From the NCBI RefSeq assembly GCF_040760005.1, contig NZ_CP099760.1, positions 5,860,001 through 5,924,000 of the forward strand: a stretch of DNA of 64,000 nucleotides, given 5' to 3'. The DNA comes from Pseudomonas sp. stari2. Lineage in GTDB: Bacteria; Pseudomonadota; Gammaproteobacteria; Pseudomonadales; Pseudomonadaceae. A program made the translations under genes and the position numbers. The number at the start of each line of letters is the position of its first letter. The first letter of the stretch is position 1. Positions 10,574 through 20,046 of this stretch are shown piece after piece. The notes under the pieces were generated by a model. It saw only the letters and a list, made by a program, of their open reading frames with translations, ran no database searches and was not told where the DNA came from.

Positions 10574-11218
10574 ATGGTTGGTATTACCCCCACACCTAAA
10601 ATCAAGAACCTCGACAAGCTGCTGATGCATTGCCAGCGCCGGCGCCATGCGGCCAAGAGCAACATCATCTGCGCCGGGGATCGCTCGGACACGCTGTACT
10701 TCATTATCCGCGGCTCGGTCACGATCCTGATCGAGGACGACGACGGCCGCGAGATGATCATCGCGTACCTGAATGCCGGGGATTTCTTCGGCGAGCTGGG
10801 CCTGTTCGAACAGGCCGGCCAGGAACAGGAGCGCAGTGCCTGGGTGCGGGCCAAGGTCGAGTGCGAAGTCGCGGAAATCAGCTACGCCAAATTCCGTGAG
10901 TTGTCGCAGCAGGATCCAGACATTCTTTACGTGCTCAGCGGACAAATCGCACAACGCCTGCGCAACACCACGCGCAAGGTCGGCGATCTGGCGTTCTTCG
11001 ACGTCACTGGCCGTGTTGCTCGCTGCCTGCTGGAGCTGTGCAAGCAACCCGACGCGATGACCCACCCGGACGGCATGCAGATCAAGGTCACCCGCCAGGA
11101 AATCGGGCGGATTGTCGGTTGTTCGCGGGAGATGGTCGGTCGCGTGCTCAAGGATCTTGAAGAACGCAACCTGGTGGATGTGAAAGGCAAGACCATGGTG
11201 GTCTTCGGCACTCGCTGA
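10574..11218 (+). CDS. vfr: cAMP-responsive global regulator Vfr (Crp family)
   Basis: 214 aa from the ATG at 10574 ([17 protein letters not shown]), matching Vfr length; an earlier ATG at 10550 adds eight unsupported residues. Cyclic-nucleotide-binding domain at about 15-130 with the [11 protein letters not shown] phosphate-binding cassette, then a winged helix with [20 protein letters not shown] at about 170-190. Vfr binds cAMP and controls virulence, motility and secretion genes in P. aeruginosa; targets in fluorescens-type strains are less clear. It ends 10 nt before the convergent lipoate-ligase-like gene. Confidence 0.94.
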   Translation: MVGITPTPKIKNLDKLLMHCQRRRHAAKSNIICAGDRSDTLYFIIRGSVTILIEDDDGREMIIAYLNAGDFFGELGLFEQAGQEQERSAWVRAKVECEVAEISYAKFRELSQQDPDILYVLSGQIAQRLRNTTRKVGDLAFFDVTGRVARCLLELCKQPDAMTHPDGMQIKVTRQEIGRIVGCSREMVGRVLKDLEERNLVDVKGKTMVVFGTR

Positions 11219-11228
11219 GTTAGAAAAC

Positions 11229-11927
11229 TCAGCCGGCGTAGATCTGCGCCAGCATCAAACGAAAGAGCTCATCGAGACGCGCCAAGGCATGGGGCGCCGG
11301 GAATTTCTCATGCAGCGCGATGTGGCTGGCGGCACGTACCCGTTGCTCCAGGCCACACGCCTCGTTGAAGCGATTGACCGCCGCGACCATCGATTCGCGT
11401 TCGTCCTCCAGCAGCATCGCACCATGCACCAAACCCACCGGGCGCTGACCGCCCTGACTCTGGCGCCAGCGTTGAGCGGTGCCCACCATCTTGCGTCCGT
11501 CTAGGTTGACGTTGAAACGACCGTCGCAGAATGCGCCGTCGATTTCACCCAGCGACGAGGTGCCGCCCAACTCATCCAGCAACTGACAGATCGGATCACA
11601 CAGACGCCGGTAACCGGTTTCGATGCGGTTCAGATCACCTTCGCTGCGAGGCGGCGCGTAGACCAGTGCAATGTTGATGGTCGATGCCGATTGCGGAACT
11701 GGTTCACCACCGGTTTCACGCAGCAACACCGGCCAGCCGGCAGCAGCGGAGACTTCGCAGGCGTGATCGAATCCGGGCAAGCGGTTCAAACGGCGAGGCA
11801 TGACCAAAGCGCGGTCGCTGGGCTGCCAGAACAGCAAGCCAAATTCAGCATCACCGGCGCAGACCGAGGCCAGCAGATCCTGTTCGGCTTGCAGGCCGAC
11901 TTCGATGGTCAGGGAAGTGGGGATCAT
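11229..11927 (-). CDS. Lipoate/biotin protein ligase-domain protein
   Basis: 232 aa with the BPL/LPL catalytic fold. The second family motif is clear: FNVNLDGRKMVGTAQRW, where K146 matches the catalytic lysine of LplA-type enzymes. The first motif, normally RRxSGGGAVYHD, is degenerate here (RETGGEPVPQS), so the acyl-binding pocket must differ. It may be a lipoyl or octanoyl transferase with altered specificity, or a non-canonical paralogue; I cannot assign a substrate. It lies downstream of trpC on the same strand, separated by a REP element, and is convergent with vfr. Confidence 0.7.
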   Translation of the reverse strand: MIPTSLTIEVGLQAEQDLLASVCAGDAEFGLLFWQPSDRALVMPRRLNRLPGFDHACEVSAAAGWPVLLRETGGEPVPQSASTINIALVYAPPRSEGDLNRIETGYRRLCDPICQLLDELGGTSSLGEIDGAFCDGRFNVNLDGRKMVGTAQRWRQSQGGQRPVGLVHGAMLLEDERESMVAAVNRFNEACGLEQRVRAASHIALHEKFPAPHALARLDELFRLMLAQIYAG

Positions 11928-11970
11928 AAGGTTTCCATAGGACGTTAAGCCTGAGGTGAATCTTATGCTG

Positions 11971-12001
11971 CCTTCGCGGGCAAGCCCGCTCCCACAGGGG
12001 G
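11971..12001. repeat. Pseudomonas REP element
   Basis: The sequence GCGGGCAAGCCCGCTCCCACAG with its flanks (CGGGCAAGCCCG inner dyad plus the GTGGGAGCGGG tail on the minus strand) is the classic fluorescens-group REP unit. It sits between trpC and the downstream ligase-like gene, where it could form a hairpin in the trp transcript. Confidence 0.8.
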
Positions 12002-12022
12002 CGGGTGCCTGCGAAGACTCGA

Positions 12023-12859
12023 TCAGTCGAGGGTCGAACCGCTCACCGGAACGCCGCGCTCAGGGAAGAACAGGCGTTGCAGCTCAATGCCCGGGCTTTC
12101 GGCACGCATGAACGCTTCACCGACCAGGAACGAGTAAACATCGCTGATTTCCATCAGTTCGACATCGGCACGGTTGAGGATTCCGCTTTCGGTGATCACC
12201 AGACGATCACGCGGAATGCGCGGCAGCAGGTCGAGGGTGGCTTCCAGGCTCACGTCGAAGGTGTGCAGGTTACGGTTGTTGACCCCGACCAGCGGCGTGT
12301 CAAGAGTCTTCAATGCGCGCTCCAGCTCATCGCCGTCGTGCACTTCCACCAGCACATCGAGACCGACGCCTTTGGCCACCGAAGCCAGTTCGGCCATTTT
12401 CACGTCATCCAGCGCGGAGACGATCAACAACACGCAATCGGCGCCCAAGGCACGGGCTTCGACGATCTGGTACGGATCGATCATGAAGTCCTTGCGGATC
12501 ACCGGCAGCGAGCAGGCCGCGCGGGCCTGTTGCAGGTAGGCATCGGCGCCCTGGAAGTAGTCGATATCGGTCAATACCGACAGGCAGGTCGCCCCGCCCT
12601 TCTCGTAGCTTTTGGCGATGTCGGCGGGAACGAAGTTCTCGCGGATCACGCCCTTGCTCGGCGACGCCTTCTTGATTTCGGCGATCACTGCCGGTTGTTT
12701 CTTCTTGGCCTGCGCCAGCAAGGCACGGGCAAAACCTCGGGGTGCATCGGCCGCCTTGGCCAGACTTTCCAGCTCGCTCAGGCTCACACGGGCGCTACGC
12801 TCGGCGACTTCCTGAACCTTGCGGGCCAGAATGTTTTCCAGAACCGTCGGTACACTCAT
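12023..12859 (-). CDS. trpC: Indole-3-glycerol phosphate synthase TrpC
   Basis: 278 aa TIM barrel, monofunctional (not fused to TrpF). Diagnostic blocks: [15 protein letters not shown] near 57-71, [13 protein letters not shown], and [11 protein letters not shown] with the NNRNL motif. It closes the indole ring (CdRP to indole-3-glycerol phosphate). Its start overlaps the trpD stop by 4 nt (12856-12859), so translation is probably coupled in the trpGDC operon. Confidence 0.97.
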   Translation of the reverse strand: MSVPTVLENILARKVQEVAERSARVSLSELESLAKAADAPRGFARALLAQAKKKQPAVIAEIKKASPSKGVIRENFVPADIAKSYEKGGATCLSVLTDIDYFQGADAYLQQARAACSLPVIRKDFMIDPYQIVEARALGADCVLLIVSALDDVKMAELASVAKGVGLDVLVEVHDGDELERALKTLDTPLVGVNNRNLHTFDVSLEATLDLLPRIPRDRLVITESGILNRADVELMEISDVYSFLVGEAFMRAESPGIELQRLFFPERGVPVSGSTLD

Positions 12860-13905
12860 CCCTCATTCTCCACTTTGAATACCGCGGTAAAGGCACCCAA
12901 CTCCTCGAGCTTTTCCCGAGCGAGGCCGGTGTGCAGAGCGTCGTGGGCAAGCGCCACGCCTTCTTTCAGACTTGTTGCCAGATCGGCCGCGTACAGCGCC
13001 GCACCGGCATTGAGCACGATCATTTCCGCAGCCTTCTGGCCGTTCTCGGTCTTGCGCTTGCCCAGCGCGTCGCGGATCAGTGCCAGCGAGGCTTCCGGGC
13101 CTTCGACCGACAGACCGTGCAGGCTCTGGCTCTTCATGCCCAGATCCTCCGGCTCGACCCAATATTCGGTGATCTCGTTGTTCTTCAGCTCGGCCACAAA
13201 GGTCGGTGCAGCAAGGCTGAACTCGTCCAGACCGTCCTTCGAGTGCACCACCAGCACATGTTTGCTGCCCAGACGCTGCAAGACTTCGGCCAACGGCCGG
13301 CACAACGCCTGTGTGAATACACCGACTACCTGATGTTTGACGCCGGCCGGATTCGTAAGCGGGCCGAGCATGTTGAACAGGGTACGCAGGCCAAGGTCAC
13401 GGCGCGGGCCGGCAGCGTACTTCATGGCTTTGTGATGAGTCTGGGCAAACATGAAACCGATGCCGACGTTGTCGATACAACGCGCCACCTGAACCGGGGT
13501 CAGGTTGAGGTAGATCCCGGCGGCTTCAAGCAGGTCGGCGCTGCCGCTCTTGCCCGACACCGCGCGGTTGCCATGCTTGGCCACGGTGCAACCGGCAGCA
13601 GCTACGACAAAGGATGAAGCGGTGGAAACGTTGAAAATGTTTGCACCGTCACCGCCGGTACCGACCACATCGACCACGCCGTCGAGAGTCTTGAGTTCGA
13701 CCTGATCGGCCAACTCGCGCATCACCGACACCGCGCCGACGATTTCGTCGATGCTTTCGCTCTTCATGCGCATGGCCATCATGAACGCGCCGATCTGCGC
13801 GTCCGTGCATTGACCGGTCATGATTTCGCGCATCACGTCGCGCATTTCATCGGTGCTGAGGTCGAGGTGATCGACGATACGGCTCAGGGCTGTCTTGATA
13901 TTCAT
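12856..13905 (-). CDS. trpD: Anthranilate phosphoribosyltransferase TrpD
   Basis: 349 aa, normal length. The PRPP loop [16 protein letters not shown] lies near residues 79-94 and [19 protein letters not shown] follows, both hallmarks of TrpD. It transfers phosphoribosyl to anthranilate. It begins 9 nt after the trpG stop and overlaps trpC by 4 nt. Confidence 0.97.
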   Translation of the reverse strand: MNIKTALSRIVDHLDLSTDEMRDVMREIMTGQCTDAQIGAFMMAMRMKSESIDEIVGAVSVMRELADQVELKTLDGVVDVVGTGGDGANIFNVSTASSFVVAAAGCTVAKHGNRAVSGKSGSADLLEAAGIYLNLTPVQVARCIDNVGIGFMFAQTHHKAMKYAAGPRRDLGLRTLFNMLGPLTNPAGVKHQVVGVFTQALCRPLAEVLQRLGSKHVLVVHSKDGLDEFSLAAPTFVAELKNNEITEYWVEPEDLGMKSQSLHGLSVEGPEASLALIRDALGKRKTENGQKAAEMIVLNAGAALYAADLATSLKEGVALAHDALHTGLAREKLEELGAFTAVFKVENEG

Positions 13906-13914
13906 GGAGAGTCC

Positions 13915-14508
13915 TTAGCGCGTGCCGCCGGTTTGTTTGAGGAAGTTGGCGAACAGTTCATGGCCCTGTTCGGTGAGGATCGATTCCGGGTGGAACTGTA
14001 CGCCCTCGATGTTCAGGGTCTTGTGACGCAGGCCCATGATTTCGTCGACCGAGCCGTCATCGTGCTGAGTCCACGCGGTCAGCTCCAGGCAATCGGGCAG
14101 GGTCTCGTGCTTGACGATCAGGGAATGATAGCGGGTGACCGTCAGCGGGCGATTCAGACCGGCAAATACGCCCTTGTCCTCGTGGAATACCGGGCTAGTC
14201 TTACCGTGCATCACTTGCCGGGCACGTACCACATCACCGCCAAAGGCCTGGCCGATGGACTGGTGGCCGAGGCAGACACCGAGGATCGGCAGTTTGCCGG
14301 CGAAGTGCTTGATGGCTTCGATGGAGATACCGGCTTCGGTCGGCGTGCACGGACCGGGGGACACCACGATTCGTTCCGGGTTGAGCGCCTCGATTTCGGC
14401 AATGGTCAGCTCGTCGTTGCGCACGACCTTGACCTCGGCACCCAGCTCGCCGAGGTATTGCACAACGTTGTAAGTAAAGGAGTCGTAGTTGTCGATCATC
14501 AGCAACAT
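13915..14508 (-). CDS. trpG: Anthranilate synthase component II (glutamine amidotransferase) TrpG
   Basis: 197 aa from the ATG at 14508 ([14 protein letters not shown]); an upstream in-frame ATG at 14616 adds 36 unrelated residues in the leader region. Class I amidotransferase with nucleophile C79 in [10 protein letters not shown], oxyanion SPGPCTP, and His/Glu in QFHPESIL. It supplies ammonia to TrpE, which is encoded separately about 2.4 kb away. First gene of trpGDC, with a Trp-rich leader peptide frame upstream (14669-14755). Confidence 0.96.
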   Translation of the reverse strand: MLLMIDNYDSFTYNVVQYLGELGAEVKVVRNDELTIAEIEALNPERIVVSPGPCTPTEAGISIEAIKHFAGKLPILGVCLGHQSIGQAFGGDVVRARQVMHGKTSPVFHEDKGVFAGLNRPLTVTRYHSLIVKHETLPDCLELTAWTQHDDGSVDEIMGLRHKTLNIEGVQFHPESILTEQGHELFANFLKQTGGTR

Positions 14509-14912
14509 GGCGTTTCGAACCTCTTGAATTCTGACTTGGAAACAGCCTTCGGATGACTTGCCAGGACGCTGCACAATGTCGGACGCACAGGTGGCGACGG
14601 CAAAGCGGCATTTCAAACGGGCAAGGAAGGCAAAGCGATACAGATCCGGCGGGGCCGGCAGAAAAGATTCAGGCGCGCCAACGCCAGCGGGCGTGTGCCT
14701 TGATGACTTGATCCAGGAGTTTGCTGGTGATCAACACGGGGAAGGTCTCGTTCATACGTTCCCGCACAGTAACTTAGCTGGGCAGAGCGTGCAATATGGC
14801 CGGGCCTGACGGGGGGGAAAACTATGGGAGGGTTGACGACCGATGGCAAAACGCCGGAGGTTTTTGGTACTGTCGTTTCGTTCCATACAACAATAAATAA
14901 ACGGACTTGCTC
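14509..14912. other. Divergent control region between trpG and estA
   Basis: 404 nt with no full-length gene. On the minus strand it holds the 28-codon leader frame (14669-14755), a G+C hairpin just past its stop (14646-14650 with 14654-14658) and about 135 nt of untranslated trpG leader with no T-rich terminator visible. The estA promoter must lie near its right end, where an AT-rich tract (14886-14900) precedes the start. Confidence 0.6.
14669..14755 (-). CDS. Putative trpGDC leader peptide (TrpL-like)
   Basis: A 28-codon frame, ATG at 14755 with GGGA about 5 nt upstream, ending ...[13 protein letters not shown]. Two Trp codons separated by one Arg codon sit just before the stop, as expected for ribosome-mediated attenuation. 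Fifteen of the last 22 residues match the end of the frame upstream of trpE (18443-18511), and the final 24 nt including the stop are identical. From memory, attenuation of both trpE and trpGDC has been reported in P. putida, so the role is probable; no U-rich attenuator terminator is obvious here. Confidence 0.6.
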   Translation of the reverse strand: MNETFPVLITSKLLDQVIKAHARWRWRA

Positions 14913-16823
14913 ATGATCAAACAGACATTGTTTGTACCGCTCGCCGGATGCCTGCTCGCAATCGCCTGCGCCCAGGCGAGTGCCGCGCCCAATCCTTATT
15001 CGAACTTCGTTGTCTTCGGGGACAGCCTCAGCGACGCAGGGACGTTCTCCGACCCTGACGGTCCGACGGGCTCGGTCAAGCGATTCACCAACCGTACAGG
15101 CCCGAACTACCAGGACGGCAGCGGTGAGTTCTACTCCCTGAACGCCACCCAATTGATCGGCGGTCGACTGGGCTTCACGCCGAATCAGACGGCGTCCGCT
15201 GATTCGGCGGTACGCGCCGGCCAGGGTTTGCCGGACGGCAATAACTGGGCAGTGGGCGGCTACCGAACTGACCAGATTCTCGACTCGATCACCACTACAT
15301 CCGCCAGCGGTGAACGCACCCGCGCCGGCTACCTGCCGTCGAACGGTTTGCGCGCCGACCCGAATGCGCTGTATTACCTGACCGGGGGTGGCAACGACTT
15401 CCTGCAGGGGCGCGTCACAAGTCTGCCTCAGGCCAACGCCGCCGCCGATCGACTTGTCGACAGCGTACGCACCCTGCAAGGCGCGGGCGCTCGCTACATC
15501 ATGGTCTGGCTGCTGCCCGACATCGGCCTGACCCCAGCCATCAACGGCTCGCCGCTGCAAAGCTTCACCTCGCAACTCAGTGCCCAGTTCAACACCGAAC
15601 TGGTGAGCCAACTGCAGACGGTCAATGCCAACGTCATTCCGCTGAACATTCCGGTCCTGCTGAAGGAGGCGTTTGCCAATCCCGCGCAGTTTGGCCTGGC
15701 CACTGATCAGAACCTGGTCGCCACCTGCTTCAGCGGCGACGGCTGCACCGAGAACGCCCGGTACGGGATCAACAGCGCCACGCCGGACCCGACCAAGCTG
15801 ATCTACAACGACTCGGTACACCCGACCGAAGCCGGGCAACGCTTGATTGCCGACTACGCCTACTCGTTGCTGGCCGCCCCGTGGGAACTGACCCTGCTGC
15901 CGGAAATGGCCCAGGGCACGTTGCGCGCACATCAGGATGAACTGCGCAATCAATGGCTGGCCGACTGGGAAAACTGGCAAGGCGTCGGGCAATGGCGAGC
16001 GATTGTCTCCGCTGGCGGCCAGCATCAGGACTTCGACGACCAGCATGCAGGGGCAAGCGCCGACGGCAACGGTTACAACCTGAACATCGGTGGCAGCTAC
16101 CGCCTCGACGACGCCTGGCGTGTCGGTGTGGCGGCGGGTTTCTATCACCAGAAAATCGAAGCCGGCGACAACGACTCCGAGTACAAACTCAACTCCTACA
16201 TGGGCACCGCATTCGCCCAGTACCAGCAAAACCGCTGGTGGGGTGACCTGGCCGTTACCGCCGGACATCTGGACTACGACAGCCTGAAGCGCAAGTTCCA
16301 GCTCGGAGTCAACGAACGTGGCGAGAAAGGCGATACCGACGGCTACGTACTGGCCATCGGCGGCCGCGTCGGCTACGACATCGCGCCAGAGGCGAGCAGC
16401 CCATGGCACCTGTCGCCCTTCGTCAGCGCAGACTTTGGCAAGGTGGAAGTGGATGGTTACTCGGAGAAAGGCGCAGACGCCACTGCGCTGACCTTCGATG
16501 ATCAGTCGCGCAACTCCCGCCGTCTCGGCCTCGGCATCCAGGGCAAATACCAGATCACCGCACAGACCCAGGTCTTCGGCGAATTCGCCCACGAGCGCGA
16601 ATACAACGACGACGCCCAGGATCTGACGATGAACCTCAACAGCCTGCCGAACAATCGCTACACCCTGGAAGGCTACACACCGCAGACCAACCTGAACCGC
16701 CTGAACCTGGGCGTCAGCCACAACCTCACCAAGGAAGTCGCCCTTCGCGCCAGCTACAACCTTCGCAAGGATGACGACTTTACCCAGCAAGGGGTCAATA
16801 TCGGCGTCAGTCTCGACTTCTGA
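14913..16823 (+). CDS. estA: Esterase autotransporter EstA (GDSL family)
   Basis: 636 aa from the ATG at 14913 ([10 protein letters not shown]), with ACGGA upstream; the TTG at 14907 is a weaker alternative. Signal peptide 1-24 (cleavage after AQASA). GDSL/SGNH passenger: S38 in [11 protein letters not shown], the GGGND block, and the Asp/His pair in DSVHPTEAG. Residues about 370-636 form a type V autotransporter barrel ending in Phe. EstA stays anchored in the outer membrane with its esterase outside and affects rhamnolipid production and motility in P. aeruginosa. It lies alone between trpG and trpE, sharing a terminator with trpE. Confidence 0.93.
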   Translation: MIKQTLFVPLAGCLLAIACAQASAAPNPYSNFVVFGDSLSDAGTFSDPDGPTGSVKRFTNRTGPNYQDGSGEFYSLNATQLIGGRLGFTPNQTASADSAVRAGQGLPDGNNWAVGGYRTDQILDSITTTSASGERTRAGYLPSNGLRADPNALYYLTGGGNDFLQGRVTSLPQANAAADRLVDSVRTLQGAGARYIMVWLLPDIGLTPAINGSPLQSFTSQLSAQFNTELVSQLQTVNANVIPLNIPVLLKEAFANPAQFGLATDQNLVATCFSGDGCTENARYGINSATPDPTKLIYNDSVHPTEAGQRLIADYAYSLLAAPWELTLLPEMAQGTLRAHQDELRNQWLADWENWQGVGQWRAIVSAGGQHQDFDDQHAGASADGNGYNLNIGGSYRLDDAWRVGVAAGFYHQKIEAGDNDSEYKLNSYMGTAFAQYQQNRWWGDLAVTAGHLDYDSLKRKFQLGVNERGEKGDTDGYVLAIGGRVGYDIAPEASSPWHLSPFVSADFGKVEVDGYSEKGADATALTFDDQSRNSRRLGLGIQGKYQITAQTQVFGEFAHEREYNDDAQDLTMNLNSLPNNRYTLEGYTPQTNLNRLNLGVSHNLTKEVALRASYNLRKDDDFTQQGVNIGVSLDF

Positions 16824-16835
16824 TCAGTCGGCAAT

Positions 16836-16872
16836 AAAAAACGCGGCGCCCTCACAGGCGCCGCGTTTTTTT
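16836..16872. terminator. Bidirectional terminator between estA and trpE
   Basis: Fifteen-base-pair stem (16836-16850 with 16857-16871), loop CTCACA, A6 and T7 flanks, between convergent estA and trpE. Confidence 0.93.
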
Positions 16873-16892
16873 GTGGCTGAATCCCCCGTCGC

Positions 16893-18371
16893 TCAGTCCG
16901 GGGTTTGCTCCGCCAGCGCAACAGCCCGGAACATCGCCCGACGCTTGTTGATGGTTTCTTCCCACTCCAGCGCCGGCACCGAGTCGGCAACGATGCCGCC
17001 ACCGGCCTGCACGTGCAGCTCGCCGTTCTTGATCACTGCGGTGCGGATCGCAATGGCGGTATCCATGTTGCCGTTCCAGGCGAAGTACCCAACCGCGCCG
17101 CCATACACCCCACGCTTGACCGGCTCCAGTTCGTCGATGATTTCCATCGCGCGGATCTTCGGCGCCCCGGACAAGGTGCCCGCCGGCAGAATCGCCCGCA
17201 GCGCGTCCATGGCGGTCAGGCCGGATTTCAGCTGGCCGGTGACGTTGGACACGATGTGCATCACGTTGGAATAACGCTCGATGACCATTTTCTCGGTGAG
17301 TTTCACCGAACCGATTTCCGAAACGCGACCGGTATCGTTGCGACCGAGGTCGATCAGCATCAGGTGCTCGGCGATCTCCTTGTCGTCCGACAGCAGGTCT
17401 TCTTCCAGCGCCACGTCCGCCTCTTCGGTGGCCCCGCGAGGGCGGGTGCCGGCAATCGGGCGTACGGTGATCAGATTGTCTTCGACCCGCACCAGCACTT
17501 CCGGCGAACTGCCGACGACGTGGAAATCGCCGAAGTTGAAGAAGTACATGTACGGCGTCGGGTTGAAGCAACGCAGCGCGCGGTACAGATCGATCGGTGC
17601 AGCCTTGAAGTCGATCGACATACGCTGGGACGGCACCACCTGCATGCAGTCACCGGCGAGGATGTATTCCTTGATGGTGTCGACGGCTTTTTCGTAGTCG
17701 TCCTGGGTGAAACTGGAGCGGAACACCGGCTCGGCGGCCTGCTGCTTGCTGAAGTCCAGGCCACGGCGCGGGGTGATCGGCTGACGCAGTTTTTCCAGCA
17801 GTTCCTGCAACTGCGCGTGGCCCTGCTCGTAGGCATCGGCCTGCGCCGGATCGGCCAGCACGATCGCGTGCATCTTGCCGGCGAGGTTGTCGAACACCAC
17901 CACCGCATCGGAGACCATCAACAGAATGTCCGGCACGCCCAGCGGATCCGGGTTTGGGCATTTGCCGAGGCGCTTCTCTACATAACGCACGCAGTCATAA
18001 CCGAAGTAACCCACCAGGCCTCCGTTGAAGCGCGGCAGACCGGCAATGGTCGGCACGTTGTAGCGGGCCTTGAAGGTTTCGACGAAGGCCAGCGGGTCTT
18101 CGACGTCGTGGCTTTCGGTCTCGACGCCATCGACGGTGATGCTGACGCGATGGTCGTGAACCCGCAGTACAGTGCGGCATGGCAGGCCGATGATCGAGTA
18201 ACGGCCCCATTTCTCGCCGCCCTGCACCGATTCGAGCAGATAGGAGTTGGGCTGGTCGGCCAGTTTCAGGTAGATCGACAGCGGTGTGTCGAAGTCGGCC
18301 AGGGTTTCGCAGGCCAGCGGGATGCGGTTGTAGCCGTCAGCGGCCAGACGCAGGAATTCTTCGCGGATCAT
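16893..18371 (-). CDS. trpE: Anthranilate synthase component I TrpE
   Basis: 492 aa chorismate-binding enzyme. The N-terminal feedback site element ([15 protein letters not shown]) is near 43-57. The catalytic half carries [37 protein letters not shown] and [17 protein letters not shown]. It converts chorismate plus ammonia to anthranilate with TrpG. Unlike enteric operons, it is separated from trpGDC by estA and follows rpe-gph, which is normal for Pseudomonas. A leader frame with tandem Trp codons ends 71 nt before its start. Confidence 0.97.
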   Translation of the reverse strand: MIREEFLRLAADGYNRIPLACETLADFDTPLSIYLKLADQPNSYLLESVQGGEKWGRYSIIGLPCRTVLRVHDHRVSITVDGVETESHDVEDPLAFVETFKARYNVPTIAGLPRFNGGLVGYFGYDCVRYVEKRLGKCPNPDPLGVPDILLMVSDAVVVFDNLAGKMHAIVLADPAQADAYEQGHAQLQELLEKLRQPITPRRGLDFSKQQAAEPVFRSSFTQDDYEKAVDTIKEYILAGDCMQVVPSQRMSIDFKAAPIDLYRALRCFNPTPYMYFFNFGDFHVVGSSPEVLVRVEDNLITVRPIAGTRPRGATEEADVALEEDLLSDDKEIAEHLMLIDLGRNDTGRVSEIGSVKLTEKMVIERYSNVMHIVSNVTGQLKSGLTAMDALRAILPAGTLSGAPKIRAMEIIDELEPVKRGVYGGAVGYFAWNGNMDTAIAIRTAVIKNGELHVQAGGGIVADSVPALEWEETINKRRAMFRAVALAEQTPD

Positions 18372-18442
18372 AGGTTGCCTCGTGGTGTGAGGTGCAAATC
18401 AGTCAGGTGTGCAAACGCGCCGGCAGGCCGGCCAGGAACAAG

Positions 18443-18511
18443 TCAGGCGCGCCAACGCCAGCGGGCCAGGGCCTTGATGACTTTCATCCAGAGTTTGCGG
18501 GTGACCACCAC
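18443..18511 (-). CDS. Putative trpE leader peptide nested in frame in the 3' end of gph
   Basis: The last codons of the gph frame read [22 protein letters not shown] and resemble the trpG leader frame. A GTG at 18511 (GGAA about 8 nt upstream) would give 22 residues; the ATG at 18487 would give 14. A hairpin follows the stop (18428-18432 with 18419-18423), and the sequence right after the Trp codons (CGCGCC) can instead pair with GGCGCG overlapping that hairpin. These are competing structures as expected of attenuation. No U-tract is visible, so the termination mechanism is open. Confidence 0.5.
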   Translation of the reverse strand: MVVTRKLWMKVIKALARWRWRA

Positions 18512-19261
18512 GATGGCGTTTCCAGAAGGGGATTGAGAAGCGTCGGGCAACGTTATCTCAGCGGCCGTATCCAGGCAACCGGGAATTAGCTTGCGCAGAT
18601 CGTCGATCACCAGCGCCGGGGATTCCTCGGCAATCGGCCGGCCATGGTTGTAGCCATAGCTGAGCGCGACACATTTGACCCCCGCCGCTTTCGCCGCCAG
18701 CACGTCGCTGCGCGAATCACCGACGAACAGCGATTGCGAGGCCGGGATGCCGGACATCTTCATGACAAAGAACAGCGCTGCCGGATCAGGCTTTTTCTGC
18801 GGCAACGTATCGCCGCCGATGATCCACTTGAAGTAGCGGCCGATCTTCATCTGATCCAGCAGCGGAGCGACGAAGCGCTCCGGCTTGTTGGTGATCAGCG
18901 CCATGGCCACGCCCTGCTTGTGCAGCCATTTCAGGGTGTCGCGCACGCCGGGATAGACCACGGTCAGCTCATGGCTGGCGCCGTAGGCTTCCATGAACAC
19001 CTCCAGCGCATGCTCGGCTTCGACGTCATCCACGGCGGAATGGTCGATGCCGCCGGCCAAGGCGCGGCGTACCAGCACCGGCGCGCCGTTGCCGACCCAC
19101 TCGCGCACCGACTCGATACCGGCAGGCTTGCGCCCGAGGGAGAGCAGCATGTTATCCACAGCTGCCGCCAGGTCGGGTACCGAGTCGATCAGCGTGCCAT
19201 CCAGATCGAACATCACCAACCGCGGCAGTTGCCCCGGGAACAGCTGCTCAAATCCGCTCAT
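18443..19261 (-). CDS. gph: Phosphoglycolate phosphatase Gph
   Basis: 272 aa HAD-superfamily enzyme. Motif [21 protein letters not shown] is near 18-37, ITNKPERF is motif II, and [16 protein letters not shown] is motif IV. It dephosphorylates 2-phosphoglycolate. The start overlaps the rpe stop by 4 nt (ATGA), a coupled pair. The last 22 or so residues coincide with the probable trpE leader peptide and contain no HAD element, so the C-terminal tail may exist only because the leader lies in frame. Confidence 0.93.
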   Translation of the reverse strand: MSGFEQLFPGQLPRLVMFDLDGTLIDSVPDLAAAVDNMLLSLGRKPAGIESVREWVGNGAPVLVRRALAGGIDHSAVDDVEAEHALEVFMEAYGASHELTVVYPGVRDTLKWLHKQGVAMALITNKPERFVAPLLDQMKIGRYFKWIIGGDTLPQKKPDPAALFFVMKMSGIPASQSLFVGDSRSDVLAAKAAGVKCVALSYGYNHGRPIAEESPALVIDDLRKLIPGCLDTAAEITLPDASQSPSGNAIVVVTRKLWMKVIKALARWRWRA

Positions 19262-19932
19262 GGGCGAGCCAGCGCCAGTTCGGAACGCATCTTGTCGATG
19301 ACTTCCTGATAGTTCGGCGCATTGAAGATCGCCGAGCCGGCCACGAAGGTGTCGGCGCCGGCAGCGGCGATTTCACGGATGTTGTTGACGTTGACGCCGC
19401 CGTCGATTTCCAGGCGGATGTCACGGCCCGAGGCATCGATGATCGCGCGCGCTTCGCGCAACTTGTCGAGGGTGCCGGGGATGAACTTTTGCCCGCCGAA
19501 GCCCGGGTTGACGCTCATCAGCAAGACCATGTCGACCTTGTCGATCACGTACTTGAGCACGTCCAGCGGGGTCGCCGGATTGAACACCAGGCCGGATTTG
19601 CAGCCGCCCTCACGGATCAGTTGCAGCGAACGATCGACGTGCAGCGTGGCTTCCGGGTGGAAGGTGATGTAGGTGGCGCCGGCCTCGATGAAGTCGCCGA
19701 CGATGCGATCCACCGGGCTGACCATCAGATGCGCGTCGATCGGCGCGGTGATGCCGTACTTGCGCAGCGCGGCGCAGACCATCGGGCCGATGGTCAGGTT
19801 CGGCACATAATGGTTGTCCATGACATCGAAGTGAACGAAGTCGGCACCGGCGGCCAGAACGTTGTCCACTTCCTCGCCCAGGCGGGCGAAGTCGGCGGAG
19901 AGAATCGACGGAGCAATAACGAAGGGCTGCAT
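19258..19932 (-). CDS. rpe: Ribulose-phosphate 3-epimerase Rpe
   Basis: 224 aa from the ATG at 19932 ([21 protein letters not shown]); the frame runs on to 19998 without similarity. TIM barrel with [21 protein letters not shown] and [14 protein letters not shown], the metal and phosphate sites of the family. It interconverts ribulose-5-P and xylulose-5-P in the pentose phosphate pathway. First gene of rpe-gph(-trpE). Confidence 0.97.
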   Translation of the reverse strand: MQPFVIAPSILSADFARLGEEVDNVLAAGADFVHFDVMDNHYVPNLTIGPMVCAALRKYGITAPIDAHLMVSPVDRIVGDFIEAGATYITFHPEATLHVDRSLQLIREGGCKSGLVFNPATPLDVLKYVIDKVDMVLLMSVNPGFGGQKFIPGTLDKLREARAIIDASGRDIRLEIDGGVNVNNIREIAAAGADTFVAGSAIFNAPNYQEVIDKMRSELALARP

Positions 19933-20046
19933 GACGCACCTTTTCTGAGCTAAATCACGATGGCGCGCATTGTATACCTCAAGTTTCCGCGCGCGCACCG
20001 TGACCGCGATGATTGGGTTGTGCCATGACCGGCGGCCGGCCGGTTC

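Noticed and set aside
14509..14616. 36-residue upstream extension of TrpG
   Set aside because: TrpG proteins begin at [12 protein letters not shown]; the extension has no conservation and lies in leader RNA.
14613..16790. 725-codon minus-strand frame opposite estA
   Set aside because: estA has clear GDSL and autotransporter motifs in its own frame; the antisense product has none and would run into the trp leader.
16905..18536. 543-codon plus-strand frame opposite trpE
   Set aside because: Shadow of trpE with no motif of its own.
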